A program made the position numbers and the translations under genes. Below are positions 37,141 to 46,327 of a stretch of 64,000 nucleotides of DNA, in pieces. Source of the DNA: Luteimonas galliterrae (GTDB lineage Bacteria > Pseudomonadota > Gammaproteobacteria > Xanthomonadales > Xanthomonadaceae). The notes below the pieces were generated by a model that made no database searches, had not been told where the DNA came from, and was given only the letters and a program-made list of their open reading frames with translations. The first letter of the stretch is position 1; each line of letters starts with the position of its first letter. The DNA lies in the NCBI RefSeq assembly GCF_023374055.1, contig NZ_JAMBEP010000002.1:62001-126000 (forward strand), in the 5' to 3' direction.

Positions 37141-37430
37141 ACAAGGCTCCTTAATATATATCGGGTGCGCCGGCCATGAGGCGATCGACAATCCGTAACC
37201 TCATAAAAATCAGCAACTTATGATCGAAAAGCTTGGCTTTTCGGCCAGTCGGCAATTGTAACCGAAGGCTGCCGCCGCATCGGCGGCCCCAGGCTCGAAC
37301 GGTCAGCTCCGCGCCATATATCCCGATGCCGGCGCACCGACGATGGTTAGCCGCCGCCTCCTACCTATCGCGGTGCCGCCGCGAACATGCACCGCCGAAA
37401 ATCGCTCTCCCCCACTACGCGTATTTTCGA

Positions 37431-38060
37431 ATGAAGTTGATGACCTACCCCGGCGCGTGCTCCACCGCCGATCACATCGCCCTGCAATGGACCGGCCGGC
37501 CTTTCGAGGTCGAAATCATGAATCGCGACACGCTCGCATCCGCGCGATTCCGGGCATTGAATCCCGCCGGCACGGTGCCGGCGATCGTGGACGGCGATTA
37601 CGTGTTGACTCAGAACATCGCCATCCTGACCTATATCGCCGAAACCTATCCGCATGCGGGCCTGTTCGGCGACGGCAGCGCCATGCAACGCGCCGAAACC
37701 ATGCGCTGGCTCGCGCTGGGCTGTACCGACATACATCCGGTTTTCGGAGTGTTCTTCGCCCCGGCGATCGTCCTGCCCGATGCGGACCGGCACGATGCGC
37801 TCAAGGCCGCCGCCGCGATACGTTTGCGGAAGATGTTCGAACGCGCGGACGCGCAGTTGGACGGACGCGAATGGTTCACCGGCTTCCGCAGCGCCGCCGA
37901 CGCATATCTGTACGTCATGCTGCGCTGGGCGGAGATGCACCGCCTGGACATGTCCGGCCTCGATCGCCTGCAGGCGTTCAAGCAGCGCATGGAAGCCGAT
38001 CCGGGCGTGCGCGCCGCGCTGCAGGCCGAAGGGTTGGAACCGATCGCCGAAGCAGCCTGA
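37431..38060 (+). CDS. Glutathione S-transferase family protein
   Basis: A 209-residue GST. The N-terminal thioredoxin-fold domain reads MKLMTYPGACSTADHIALQW, with the Ser of ACS at the usual catalytic position, then NPAGTVPAIVDGDYVLTQNIAIL, the glutathione-binding cis-Pro and QN/ES element. The C-terminal helical domain contains the SAADAYLYVMLRW N-cap motif. It resembles beta-class or YfcG-like GSTs. Substrate unknown. Confidence 0.9.
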   Translation: MKLMTYPGACSTADHIALQWTGRPFEVEIMNRDTLASARFRALNPAGTVPAIVDGDYVLTQNIAILTYIAETYPHAGLFGDGSAMQRAETMRWLALGCTDIHPVFGVFFAPAIVLPDADRHDALKAAAAIRLRKMFERADAQLDGREWFTGFRSAADAYLYVMLRWAEMHRLDMSGLDRLQAFKQRMEADPGVRAALQAEGLEPIAEAA

Positions 38061-38487
38061 GCCGCAACCGCGCACCCGGCTAAAGGCAGGCCGCATACCT
38101 GCCGCAAGTGGCTACCGTGCATCGATCGGCCGGCGCAAGCTGATCCCAGGGTGGGCGATGCCCTCGGTACGACCCGCCCACCATGACGAGCGTTTTCTTC
38201 CGGCGAACCGCGCTGCATGCCATCCGCCCCTTTATGCGAGCGGTTCGTCGGAAGTCTTTTGACGGCGCAGCAGCCGCCTGCACGCGCCACGGCATGGTCC
38301 GATGTCTTACCGCTCCGGCGGCTCGCTTGTTTCCCCCCGGAACAAGGGAGTCGTCGGAGCGCTTCCATGCCTTCGCGAAATACGGATGTCCGCAAGGGCT
38401 TCTAAAATGAAGGTGGCTTTTTTCCGGCGGCCGCTTCGCGCAGGATTTTCAATCCAACCGCCGGCCGACGGATCGGAGATCAGCGCG
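38061..38487. other. Intergenic stretch with decayed palindrome
   Basis: No convincing gene is seen. At 38147-38184, AGGGTGGGCG...CGCCCACCAT forms an imperfect inverted repeat resembling the GTAGGGTGGGCC family at 20151. Short frames here have no ribosome binding sites or recognisable product. Confidence 0.5.
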
Positions 38488-38907
38488 ATGGAGCACCTCA
38501 GCATCGAACAAGCCCGCAACTTCGCGGAACGGCGGCTGCCCGCCTGGACCGGCAACGAGCCCGAGCGCCTGGCGGACTTCTACGCCGACGACGTGTTCTA
38601 TCTCGACCCGGCCATACCCGCCGGCGTGAAAGGCAAGCCGGCGCTGCTGGCTCACTTCCGCAAGCTGCTCGCCTACAACCCCGAGTGGGTATGGACATTG
38701 GTGGAGCCGATCCCGCTGCAGGACGGGTTCTTGAACAAATGGCGGGCCACGATCCCGGTCGGCACGACGGTGCTGGAGATCTACGGCGTCTGCAACGTGC
38801 AACTGGATAGCGCCGGCAAGATCTATCGCAACGAGGTGTACTTCGACCGGTCGCGCCTGCTTCCAGAAATCGCCAGGCTCAAGCATCAGCCGCCCGCCGG
38901 CGGCTGA
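38488..38907 (+). CDS. SnoaL/NTF2-like fold protein
   Basis: A 139-residue protein. The pattern ARNFAERRLPAWTGNEPERLADFYADDVFYLDPAIPAGVKGKPALLAHFRKL is typical of SnoaL-like (NTF2 fold) small enzymes or binding proteins. The catalytic role cannot be read. The ATG at 38488 has GGAG about nine bases upstream; an in-frame ATG at 38407 would add a basic leader and is less likely. It converges with the response regulator gene. Confidence 0.78.
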   Translation: MEHLSIEQARNFAERRLPAWTGNEPERLADFYADDVFYLDPAIPAGVKGKPALLAHFRKLLAYNPEWVWTLVEPIPLQDGFLNKWRATIPVGTTVLEIYGVCNVQLDSAGKIYRNEVYFDRSRLLPEIARLKHQPPAGG

Positions 38908-38918
38908 CGCGAACGGAT

Positions 38919-39569
38919 TCAGCTCCGGCCCAACGCTTCCAGGCCTTCCTTGTGCGCGAGCAATGCGGCCTGCGTGCGGTCCGCGACGCCGAGCTTGTCC
39001 AGCACCTGGCTGACGTAACCCTTCACGGTGCCCTCGGTGAGGTCCAGCTGGCGCGCGATCTGCTTGTTGCTGAGGCCTTCGGCCAACAGGCCGAGCACGG
39101 AACGCTCGCGCGCGGTCAGCGAATCGATCGGCGAAGGCGGTCGCCGCATCCAATCCAGCATCTGCCGCTGCGCCTGCGGATGCAGCCAGGCGCGGCCGGC
39201 CGCGACTTCGTGCACCGCGCGGATCAGGTCGTCGCGCAGCGCGTCCTTCAGCAGGTAACCGGTTGCGCCGGCGGTGAGCGCGTCGCGTACCTGCGAATCC
39301 TCGGCGTAGCTGGTGAACACCAGGATCTTCACGTTGGGCGAGCGCCGCTTGATGGCGCCGATGGTTTCCACCGCGCTGGGACCGGGCATTTTCATGTCCA
39401 GCACCACCACGTCGGGCGCGTCGGACGCGAGATGGTCCAGCGCAGCCAGCCCGTCGCCCGCCTCGCCCACCACTTGCATGCTCTCCTGTTGTTCGAGCAG
39501 GCCGCGCAGGCCTTCCCTGACGACGGCATGGTCGTCCACCAGCAGGATCCGGATCGGTTGTTCGTTCAT
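38919..39569 (-). CDS. NarL/LuxR family response regulator
   Basis: A 216-residue regulator. The receiver domain is at 7-122, with acidic pocket DD at 12-13, phospho-acceptor D58 in VVVLDMKMPG, and conserved T/S and K in FTSYAED and LLKDA. The LuxR helix-turn-helix is at about 148-208 (LTARERSVLGLLAEGLSNKQIARQL). The ATG overlaps the kinase stop (ATGA), so the pair is cotranslated. Confidence 0.95.
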   Translation of the reverse strand: MNEQPIRILLVDDHAVVREGLRGLLEQQESMQVVGEAGDGLAALDHLASDAPDVVVLDMKMPGPSAVETIGAIKRRSPNVKILVFTSYAEDSQVRDALTAGATGYLLKDALRDDLIRAVHEVAAGRAWLHPQAQRQMLDWMRRPPSPIDSLTARERSVLGLLAEGLSNKQIARQLDLTEGTVKGYVSQVLDKLGVADRTQAALLAHKEGLEALGRS

Positions 39570-41233
39570 TTTTGCCTCTTGCCAGTTTCGATATCGGCAC
39601 GCGGAAGGAAAGCGTCGATACGGGTGCCGTGCGGTTTGCTTGGTCCGATCACCAGCTCGCCGCCGTGCTCGGCGAGCCGTTCGCGCATATTGCCCAGGCC
39701 CATGCCGGGCGTGGCCGCAGCGGGCATGCCGCGGCCGTTGTCGCACACGCGCAGGCGCATCGCCTTGGCGTCGACCGAAAGCACGATGCCGATGCGGCTG
39801 GGTTCGGCATGGCGCACGGCGTTGGAAACGGCTTCCTGGCAGACGCGCAGGATCGCTTCTTCGTGCGCCTTGTGTTGCGGTCGATAATGCGAGGTATCCA
39901 GACTGAGACGGATATGCGCCGGCACCATCGCCGCGAGCAGGCGCTGCATCGTCGCCGGCAGCTGCTGCTTGATCGCGGGGAATACGCCCTTGCGCGGCGC
40001 ATCGCTGGGCGACAGTTCGCGCAGCAGCCCGCGCAGCTCGGCGAACGCCAGTTGCGCCAGTTCGCTCAGGCGCGCGGCGCGGCGTTCGCCTTCGGCCGGG
40101 TTGTAGTACCAGGCTTCGCTCAGCGACTGCGCGATCAGGCTCATCGACGCCAGGATCTGGGTGACGCTGTCGTGCAGGTCCCGCGCCAGGCGCTGCCGCT
40201 CCTCCAGCAAGGCGACCCGGGTCGAGCGTTCGTACAGGCGCGCGTTGACGATCGCCACGCCCAGGTGTTCGGCCACGATCTCCAGGCTGGCGCGATCGAG
40301 TTCGTCGAAGGCGCGGTCGCCTTCGACGTTGAGCACGCCCAGCACTTCGTCGCCATGCACGATCGGGATCGCAAGTTCGGCGAGCGGCTTGCGCACGCCG
40401 GGCGGCGTGACGTAGCGCGGATCGCCGGCGACGTCGTTCACCAGTTGCACGCGCCGCTCGCGCGCGGCGGCGCCCATGATGCCCTGGCCCACCGGCAGGC
40501 GATCGGTGTGCCGGATCAGGCGCTTGTAGTCGCCGCCGCGCACGCTGATCACCAAGGTCTCCGGATCGTCCGGATCGACCAGCGGTATGTCGACGTTGGG
40601 ATATTCGAGCGTTTCGTGGATGGCGTCGGCGGCCTGCTGCAGCAGGTTCTCCAGGTCCGGGCCGGTGGCGCCGATCGCGGCCACGCGCGCGATCAAAGCG
40701 AAGCGCGATGCGCGGCGATGTTCTTCGGCGTAGCGCTGGGCGTTCTGGATGGCGATCGCGGCGTGCCGCGCGAACAGGTCCAGCAGGTCCTGCGCCTGCT
40801 CGTCCAGCACGCGCGGCGGCCAGGTGCCGATGCCGAACACGCCGATCAGTTTGCCGCGCGCGCGGATCGGCATGCCGAGCATGTTCATGTCGCGGGCCGC
40901 CGTCCTGCTGGGGTACGGCAGGTCGCCGTAGCGGCAGCGTAGCGGCGCATCCAGTTCCAGCACGCGGCCGGTGAGCCCATGGCCGCGCGCCAGCACGGCG
41001 CGCAGTTCGTCGTGGGGGATGTTGTAGCTGGCGGCGGTGCGGATGGCGTCGAGCTCGGGCACGTACAGGCCGATGACGCCGTCGTCGGCGCCGATCAGCT
41101 TGCAGGCGCGCTCGACGATGCGGCGCAGCAGCGGCTCCAGCGCCAGTTCGCCGGAAATTTCCTCGATCATCTGCGACAGCAGTTCGAGCTGCGTGCCTAT
41201 GTCGTTAGCGGGTGCGGCAGCGGAAGCCAACAT
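39566..41233 (-). CDS. GAF-domain sensor histidine kinase (NarX/LiaS type)
   Basis: A 555-residue soluble kinase without membrane helices. Two GAF domains (about 25-170 and 190-335) precede a HisKA_3 dimerisation/phosphoacceptor domain, with H354 in RLARDLHDSVTQ, and an HATPase domain: N box EAVSNAVRHA, G1 DNGRGMP, G2 GMGLGNMRERL. GAF domains may bind small ligands or haem; a DevS/DosT-like role is possible but unproven. The start ATG at 41233 is where the fold begins; no strong ribosome binding site. The paired regulator follows. Confidence 0.92.
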   Translation of the reverse strand: MLASAAAPANDIGTQLELLSQMIEEISGELALEPLLRRIVERACKLIGADDGVIGLYVPELDAIRTAASYNIPHDELRAVLARGHGLTGRVLELDAPLRCRYGDLPYPSRTAARDMNMLGMPIRARGKLIGVFGIGTWPPRVLDEQAQDLLDLFARHAAIAIQNAQRYAEEHRRASRFALIARVAAIGATGPDLENLLQQAADAIHETLEYPNVDIPLVDPDDPETLVISVRGGDYKRLIRHTDRLPVGQGIMGAAARERRVQLVNDVAGDPRYVTPPGVRKPLAELAIPIVHGDEVLGVLNVEGDRAFDELDRASLEIVAEHLGVAIVNARLYERSTRVALLEERQRLARDLHDSVTQILASMSLIAQSLSEAWYYNPAEGERRAARLSELAQLAFAELRGLLRELSPSDAPRKGVFPAIKQQLPATMQRLLAAMVPAHIRLSLDTSHYRPQHKAHEEAILRVCQEAVSNAVRHAEPSRIGIVLSVDAKAMRLRVCDNGRGMPAAATPGMGLGNMRERLAEHGGELVIGPSKPHGTRIDAFLPRADIETGKRQK

Positions 41234-41317
41234 TTGCGATTCACGACGCTCATTCGCGGGCGGGCCGTAGGCATGGTACGCAGCAGTCAGGAGGCTGGCG
41301 CGTACCCCCGGTGGGTA

Positions 41318-41339
41318 GCGGACACTGACCAAAGTGAGT
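41318..41339. promoter_or_regulatory. Putative operator, site 1 (GCGGACACTGACCAAAGT)
   Basis: An 18-base sequence (41318-41335) is found again exactly, in inverted orientation, at 44233-44250. It lies about 85 bases before the kinase start and 210 before the cytochrome start, in a 314-base divergent intergenic region with no gene. CACT...AGTG gives partial dyad symmetry. Confidence 0.5.
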
Positions 41340-41547
41340 ATGGCCCGTCGGGCTTGCTCGACACTCTGAACCGGACTCAGGCGCCACGCAACGGCCGCAC
41401 ACCCACATGCGTGACGCCCGAGGCCTGACCATCCGCAGTGCCTCGCGGCGCCGCGGCGGGCGATGATCGGCGATTCTGGCCTAGGCACCGGTGTCCGGCC
41501 GTTTTCCACTGCAGGCGCCCGTCGCCACGCACCCAATCATTCCCCGC

Positions 41548-42462
41548 ATGCCCAAATCCCTATTGCGAAAAACGATGTACGGCGCCGGCGTTCTGGCCGG
41601 CTTGGTCCTCGTTGCGGTCGTATCGGTCTATGCGTTGAGCGAAAGCCGCCTGCGCAAGGACTACGCGATCCGTGTCGCGCCCGCCGAACCCGACCCGGCG
41701 CTGATCGCCGAAGGCGCCCGCCTGGCGCGCTCGCGCGGCTGCGCCGACTGCCACGGCGACGATTTCGGCGGCAAAGTGCTGTTGGACGAGATGCCGTTCG
41801 GGCGGATCGTCGGCGACAACCTCACCGTCATGCCGGCCGGCCATGCGCGGGTCTCGGTGCGAGAACGCATGTACCGCGCCTTGCATCACGGCGTGGATCT
41901 GGATTCGCGTCCGCTGATGATGATGCCGTCCAAGGAATACGCCAGCCTGAGCATGCGCGAGATCGATGCGCTATCGGCCTACTTCGCCACGCTCGCGCCG
42001 GTGCGTCGCGAGTTGCCGGACAGCGCGCTGGGACCGGTGGGCCGCACGCTGTTGGTGGCCGGCAAGATGGAGAGCTTTCTCTCCGCCGAAAGCATCGACC
42101 ATGCCGCGAGCGCCGTCGCCGAAGCCCCGCCGATCGGCACGCTCGAATACGGCCGCCATGCCGCGCAATTGTGCACCGGCTGCCATCGCGGCGATTTCGC
42201 CGGCGGGCGGATGGATCACGGCGGCCCGGGCATGCCGCCAGCCGCCAACCTGACGCGGCATGCGACCGGCCTTGCGGCGTGGAGCGAACGCGACTTCATC
42301 GCCGCGATGCGAACCGGGCGGCGGCCGGACGGCAGCGAAATCGATGGCAAGGCCATGCCCTGGCGCGCGGTGGGCCAGGCGAGCGATGCCGAACTGCATT
42401 CGATCTGGTTGTTCCTGCGCAGCCTGCCGCCGATTGCGCGCGATGCCGCGAAGGCGCCTTAG
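41548..42462 (+). CDS. Di-haem c-type cytochrome, membrane-anchored
   Basis: A 304-residue protein. An N-terminal signal/anchor (about 8-30) precedes two cytochrome c domains with CADCH (65-69) and CTGCH (209-213). Likely axial methionines include those in VMPAG/MMMPSKEY and KAMPWRAV. The layout resembles cytochrome subunits of periplasmic dehydrogenases. No dehydrogenase partner is adjacent. It converges with the beta-helix gene. Confidence 0.88.
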   Translation: MPKSLLRKTMYGAGVLAGLVLVAVVSVYALSESRLRKDYAIRVAPAEPDPALIAEGARLARSRGCADCHGDDFGGKVLLDEMPFGRIVGDNLTVMPAGHARVSVRERMYRALHHGVDLDSRPLMMMPSKEYASLSMREIDALSAYFATLAPVRRELPDSALGPVGRTLLVAGKMESFLSAESIDHAASAVAEAPPIGTLEYGRHAAQLCTGCHRGDFAGGRMDHGGPGMPPAANLTRHATGLAAWSERDFIAAMRTGRRPDGSEIDGKAMPWRAVGQASDAELHSIWLFLRSLPPIARDAAKAP

Positions 42463-42490
42463 CGCCTTGCGATGGCGTCCGGCGGATGAC

Positions 42491-44173
42491 CTACCGATCG
42501 GACCAGAGGTGGTTCGAATCGTCGGACAAGCCCGGCCCGCACCAGTTCGCGCGCAAATACAAATTGATCGGCAGATCCCACGCCGGAGGCGACTGCAGCA
42601 GGCAGGACCACGATCCGGGTGCAGCCATCGCCATCACTTGCGGCGATGAGCGCAGCGACGGCTGCGCCGATGCCTTGCTCGCCGATGGCGACAATGGCGC
42701 GGCGGCCTGTCGCGGTTGCCCCGCAACCGGCGGAGTGGTCGCCCCCGCGGCAGGCGGCTTGGGGGGCAGTTTCGGTGGGCCGCCTTCCAGCGGCATCGGC
42801 TCGTTCGATTTCGACGATTCCAGCGCGCCGATATCGATGCCGCCGGGAACGGCACGCGGCCGCCAACGGCCGTAACCGAGTTTCTCGCGGATCGGGGGAT
42901 CGGCGGCCGGCAACAACAGCGGCGACGGGAACGGCGCTCCGGATGGCGCAGGCGGCGCGTTGTTGCCCTTGTTGACCGCGGGACTGCCGCTCGCCGGGCG
43001 CAGATTGCGTTGGGCGATATTGGCCAGCAACGGATCCAATCCCTTGAGCGTGCCGGTCCATTCGACCGGCACGTTGCTGGCGTTGGTCTGCACCCAGTTG
43101 TTGCTGCCGGTGACTTTGCGTCCGGCCGCCCAGGGTTCCAGGTCGAAAGGCGCGCATACCGGTGGCTCTTCGTGCGCGCTGGCGGGATTTTCGCGCACGA
43201 CGGCCGGACCCGTGCCGCTGGTCTGGTAGATCAGGTTGTTGTGCATTTCCAGCCTGCCCTGCCCCAGCTGCACCAGCACCGCGGTGGCGCTGCCCAGGCG
43301 GTCGAACAGGATCGTGTTGTTGGCCATGCGCACATGGCCCATGTTGCGGCCGTTGAGGTCGCCGCCGATGCGGACCGCATTGGCCCATTCGCCGGTGTGG
43401 ACGATGACGTTGCCGACCACGTCGGAGTTCTCGGTCTTCAAGCCAGGCGTCCAGTCGTTGTCCTGGGTTTCGCAGTCCGGCCCGATCAGCTCGATCTCCT
43501 GGTAGGCGGCGCCTTCGAACCAGTTGTAATAGATCTCGTTGCGCTCGTGCCGGCTCTTGAGCAGGTTGCCGCCGTTGCCGTCGTGCACGTAGTTGAAGCG
43601 CATGCGGAACACGGATCCGGGATGGGCCACTTCGTCCGACTGCATGTAGATCGGATGCTTCGTGGCGGCGTCGCCGGCGTCGTAGATTTCGCTGTATTCC
43701 AGCGTGAACGATCCTGAATGGAGATCCGCGCCCAGGATGCCGTGCGCATCGCAGCCGTGGATGACGCTGTCGCGCACGACGACATCGTGGGCTTCGCTGA
43801 ACACGCAGGTCTTGCTGCCGCCGCGGATCTCGAAGCCGTCCAGCACCACATGATCGGACAACTCGAATTTGATGGTGTGCTCGCCGCCGCTTAGCACCGG
43901 CCGCGAGGCGCCGGGCTCGCGCCGCCAGCGGATCGTCACCGGGCTGCCGAAAGCGCCGCCGTCGTCTTCGCCGACTACGATCCCGCCCGAATAGGTCGCG
44001 TTGCCGTCGACCAGGATGACGTCGCCCGGCGCAAGATTCCTGGCGTTGAACACCGCGGAGAGCTGCGTGTATTGCCGGCCGCTGGGGCCGACCGTATAGG
44101 TCGCGGCCGATGCCGCCGGGGCTGCGAGCATGAAAGCGAATGCCGAGGCGACGACGCGGAAATCCCTATGCAT
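42491..44173 (-). CDS. Secreted right-handed beta-helix protein
   Basis: A 560-residue exported protein. The signal peptide ends AASA at about residue 23. Repeated short beta-strand turns follow (VVLDGFEIRGG, VVVRDSVIHGCDAHGI, FTLEYSEIYDAGD, SDVVGNVIVHTGEW, VRMANNTILFD), the pattern of pectate-lyase-like parallel beta-helices. After about residue 400 comes a Pro/Ala/Ser-rich linker and a short Cys- and Trp-bearing tail (CLLQSPPAWDLP...). Polysaccharide binding or cleavage is likely but unproven. GGGAG lies upstream of the ATG. Confidence 0.82.
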   Translation of the reverse strand: MHRDFRVVASAFAFMLAAPAASAATYTVGPSGRQYTQLSAVFNARNLAPGDVILVDGNATYSGGIVVGEDDGGAFGSPVTIRWRREPGASRPVLSGGEHTIKFELSDHVVLDGFEIRGGSKTCVFSEAHDVVVRDSVIHGCDAHGILGADLHSGSFTLEYSEIYDAGDAATKHPIYMQSDEVAHPGSVFRMRFNYVHDGNGGNLLKSRHERNEIYYNWFEGAAYQEIELIGPDCETQDNDWTPGLKTENSDVVGNVIVHTGEWANAVRIGGDLNGRNMGHVRMANNTILFDRLGSATAVLVQLGQGRLEMHNNLIYQTSGTGPAVVRENPASAHEEPPVCAPFDLEPWAAGRKVTGSNNWVQTNASNVPVEWTGTLKGLDPLLANIAQRNLRPASGSPAVNKGNNAPPAPSGAPFPSPLLLPAADPPIREKLGYGRWRPRAVPGGIDIGALESSKSNEPMPLEGGPPKLPPKPPAAGATTPPVAGQPRQAAAPLSPSASKASAQPSLRSSPQVMAMAAPGSWSCLLQSPPAWDLPINLYLRANWCGPGLSDDSNHLWSDR

Positions 44174-44225
44174 GGCCCATTCTCCCTAAAGCCAAATCCC
44201 ATTCTGGTTCCCGCAACGGAAACCA

Positions 44226-44250
44226 GACACCGACTTTGGTCAGTGTCCGC
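44226..44250. promoter_or_regulatory. Putative operator, site 2 (dyad GACACCGAC...GTCAGTGTC)
   Basis: Bases 44226-44247 form a 22-base dyad, with eight of eleven positions symmetric. Bases 44233-44250 equal site 1 at 41318 in reverse complement. It sits about 55-75 bases before the beta-helix gene start, where a regulator of that promoter could bind. Confidence 0.5.
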
Positions 44251-44360
44251 GCCGGAGATGTGACCGATCGCGCAGAACGCGCTTCAGGGACAGCCCGGCA
44301 AGCAGCCGCGACATCTTATCCCTGTCGGGCGAAAGGAGACATCGAAAATAACGCGTTAAG

Positions 44361-44494
44361 CCGTCATCCCCCGCAAAGGCCGGACTGCGGAGGCAGTATC
44401 CCGGAGCGAACATCTGCGCAGGAGCGGCATGTCATCCAGCGGCTTCGCCCTCAGGCCGTCATCCCAGCGCAAGCTGGGACCCATTTTGATCTTG
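44361..44494. repeat. Decayed GCCGTCATCCC palindromic repeats
   Basis: Two units beginning AAGCCGTCATCCCCCGC (about 44361) and AGGCCGTCATCCCAGCG (about 44455), the second with an AGCGCAAGCT hairpin and GGGACCC. They resemble the outer arms of the composite elements at 16675 and 33555 but are more diverged. They fill the space between the beta-helix gene and the ssb 3' end. Confidence 0.7.
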
Positions 44495-44521
44495 CGGTTG
44501 CACGTCGACCTGCCGACCGTT

Positions 44522-44995
44522 TCAGAACGGAATATCGTCGTCCGCGAAATCGTCCATGCCTTGCTGCTGCGAGGGCGCCGGCTCGCGGCGCTGCGCCGGC
44601 GCCGGGCGCGAAGGGCGATCGCCGCCGCCGCTGCGCTCGGTCCGCTGCTCGCCGCGGCCTTCGGTGCTGCCGAGCATCTGCATCTCGTCGGCGACGATGT
44701 CGGTGAAATACTTCTCGACGCCGTCCTGGCCGGTGAACTTGTCGTAGCGGATCGAGCCTTCCACGTACACCTGGCGGCCCTTGCGCAGGTATTCGCCGGC
44801 GATCTCGCCGAGCTTGCCGAAGAACTTCACCCGGTGCCATTCGGTGCGTTCCTGGGTGTTGCCGTCCTTGTCCTTGCGCACGCTGCTGGTGGCCAGGCTG
44901 ATCGTGGTCACGGCCATGCCGCCCTGGGTGTACTTGGTCTCGGGGTCGTTGCCGAGGTTGCCGACCAGGATCACTTTGTTTACGCCGCGGGCCAT
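44522..44995 (-). CDS. ssb: Single-stranded DNA-binding protein
   Basis: A 157-residue SSB. The OB-fold reads [23 protein letters not shown] ... [34 protein letters not shown] Gln/Arg/Pro-rich disordered linker follows, and the acidic tip [11 protein letters not shown], which recruits replication and repair partners. GAGGA precedes the ATG at 44995. The longer upstream frame is noise. Confidence 0.97.
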   Translation of the reverse strand: MARGVNKVILVGNLGNDPETKYTQGGMAVTTISLATSSVRKDKDGNTQERTEWHRVKFFGKLGEIAGEYLRKGRQVYVEGSIRYDKFTGQDGVEKYFTDIVADEMQMLGSTEGRGEQRTERSGGGDRPSRPAPAQRREPAPSQQQGMDDFADDDIPF

Positions 44996-45043
44996 GCTTG
45001 CCGTCCTCAATCTGTGCCTGCCCGGATCGGGCCGCATCATTGA

Positions 45044-45049
45044 ATTATA
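45044..45049 (-). promoter_or_regulatory. -10 box of ssb promoter
   Basis: A perfect TATAAT on the minus strand, about 50 bases before the ssb ATG, surrounded by GC-rich DNA. No good -35 match is seen at 17-base spacing. Confidence 0.5.
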
Positions 45050-45127
45050 GCCGCGCCCCGGAGTGCCGTAGGCCGATATCGCGGCCTGACGTCGGGCTTG
45101 TCTGAATCGCACGGCGCCGGCCCCTCT

Positions 45128-45133
45128 TATAAT
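45128..45133 (+). promoter_or_regulatory. -10 box of polyprenyl synthase promoter
   Basis: A perfect TATAAT on the plus strand, about 25 bases before the start of the prenyltransferase gene. The -35 region is weak. It forms a divergent promoter pair with ssb. Confidence 0.5.
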
Positions 45134-45158
45134 TGCCCTCTTTTCGTCCGGCCCGCCC

Positions 45159-46157
45159 ATGGATTCCGCGCCTTCCCGTCTGCGAACGCTCGATTTGGCC
45201 GCCATCCAGGCCCTGGCCTCCGCCGACATGGCCGCCGTCGATGCCCTGATCCGGCGCCGCCTGGCCTCGGACGTGGCCCTGGTCAACCAGATCGGCGAGC
45301 ACATCGTCGCCGCCGGCGGCAAACGGCTGCGGCCCATGCTGCTGCTGTTGGCGGCGCGCGCGCTGGGCCATGCCGGGCCGGATGCGCACCAGCTGGCCGC
45401 GGTGATCGAATTCATCCACACCGCCACCCTGCTGCACGACGACGTGGTCGACGAGTCCGACCTGCGCCGCGGCCGCAAGACCGCCAACGCGCTGTGGGGC
45501 AACGCGCCCAGCGTGCTGGTCGGCGATTTCCTCTACTCGCGCAGCTTCCAGCTGATGGTGGAACTGGACCGGGTCGAAGTGATGCGGATCCTGGCCGATA
45601 CCACCAACGCGATCGCCGAGGGCGAAGTGCTGCAACTGCTGCACGTGCGCAACCCCGACACGGACGAAGCCGCCTACCTGCGCGTGATCGAGCGCAAGAC
45701 CGCGGTGCTGTTCGCCGCCGCCACGCGCCTGGGCGCACTGCTGGCCGGCGCCGACGCGCAGTCGCAGCGGCGTTTCCACGACTACGGCATGAATCTGGGC
45801 TACGCCTTCCAGATCGCGGACGACGTGCTGGATTACAGCGCCGACGAAGCCGACCTGGGCAAGCACCTGGGCGACGACCTGGCCGAAGGCAAGGCGACGC
45901 TGCCGCTGATCCATGCGATCGCGCATAGCCCGCCCGAGGTCGCCGCGCGGTTGCGCGGCGTCGTCGGGAACGGGGACGTATCGGCGCTGCCGGAAGTGCT
46001 GGCGGCGATCAATGCGACCGGCGGCCTCGAATACAGCCGCAGCCGCGCCAACGAATACGCCTACGCTGCGGAACGCGCGTTGGAAGGGCTGGAAGAAAAC
46101 GACGGCGTCGCCGCGTTGCGAGGACTGGCGCATTACGCCGTCGATCGGAAGAGCTGA
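45159..46157 (+). CDS. ispB: All-trans polyprenyl (octaprenyl) diphosphate synthase
   Basis: A 332-residue prenyltransferase making the quinone side chain. The first aspartate-rich motif is [15 protein letters not shown] (DD at 94-95), preceded by [17 protein letters not shown]; the second is [33 protein letters not shown]. Chain length (C40 or C45) cannot be deduced with confidence. It is transcribed away from ssb. Confidence 0.93.
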   Translation: MDSAPSRLRTLDLAAIQALASADMAAVDALIRRRLASDVALVNQIGEHIVAAGGKRLRPMLLLLAARALGHAGPDAHQLAAVIEFIHTATLLHDDVVDESDLRRGRKTANALWGNAPSVLVGDFLYSRSFQLMVELDRVEVMRILADTTNAIAEGEVLQLLHVRNPDTDEAAYLRVIERKTAVLFAAATRLGALLAGADAQSQRRFHDYGMNLGYAFQIADDVLDYSADEADLGKHLGDDLAEGKATLPLIHAIAHSPPEVAARLRGVVGNGDVSALPEVLAAINATGGLEYSRSRANEYAYAAERALEGLEENDGVAALRGLAHYAVDRKS

Positions 46158-46172
46158 CGGCGTACGCTTTCC

Positions 46173-46322
46173 CCCTCTCCCGCTTGCGGGAGAGGGACAG
46201 GCCGAAGGCCAGGGAGAGGGTCCGGCTTTTCGCGCCATCTGACACGAAGAGCAAAAGCACGCTTCGCTACGCTCGCGTCCCCTCTCCCGCCCTGCGGGCA
46301 TCCTTTCCCGCAAGGGGAGAGG
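46173..46322. repeat. 64-bp dispersed repeat, copy 2, plus extension
   Basis: Bases 46173-46236 equal 11121-11184 exactly. Related sequence continues on both sides of each copy: after the 64 bases both have GAGCAAAA-type and CGCTTCGCT/CGCTCG stretches. Here a second CCTCTCCCGC...GGGAGAGG hairpin follows (about 46280-46322), giving an inverted pair overall. Confidence 0.92.
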
Positions 46323-46327
46323 AAAAC

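Noticed and set aside
38183-38410. 75-codon frame in the gap before the NTF2-like gene
   Set aside because: No ribosome binding site, Arg/Ala-rich composition and no recognisable family.
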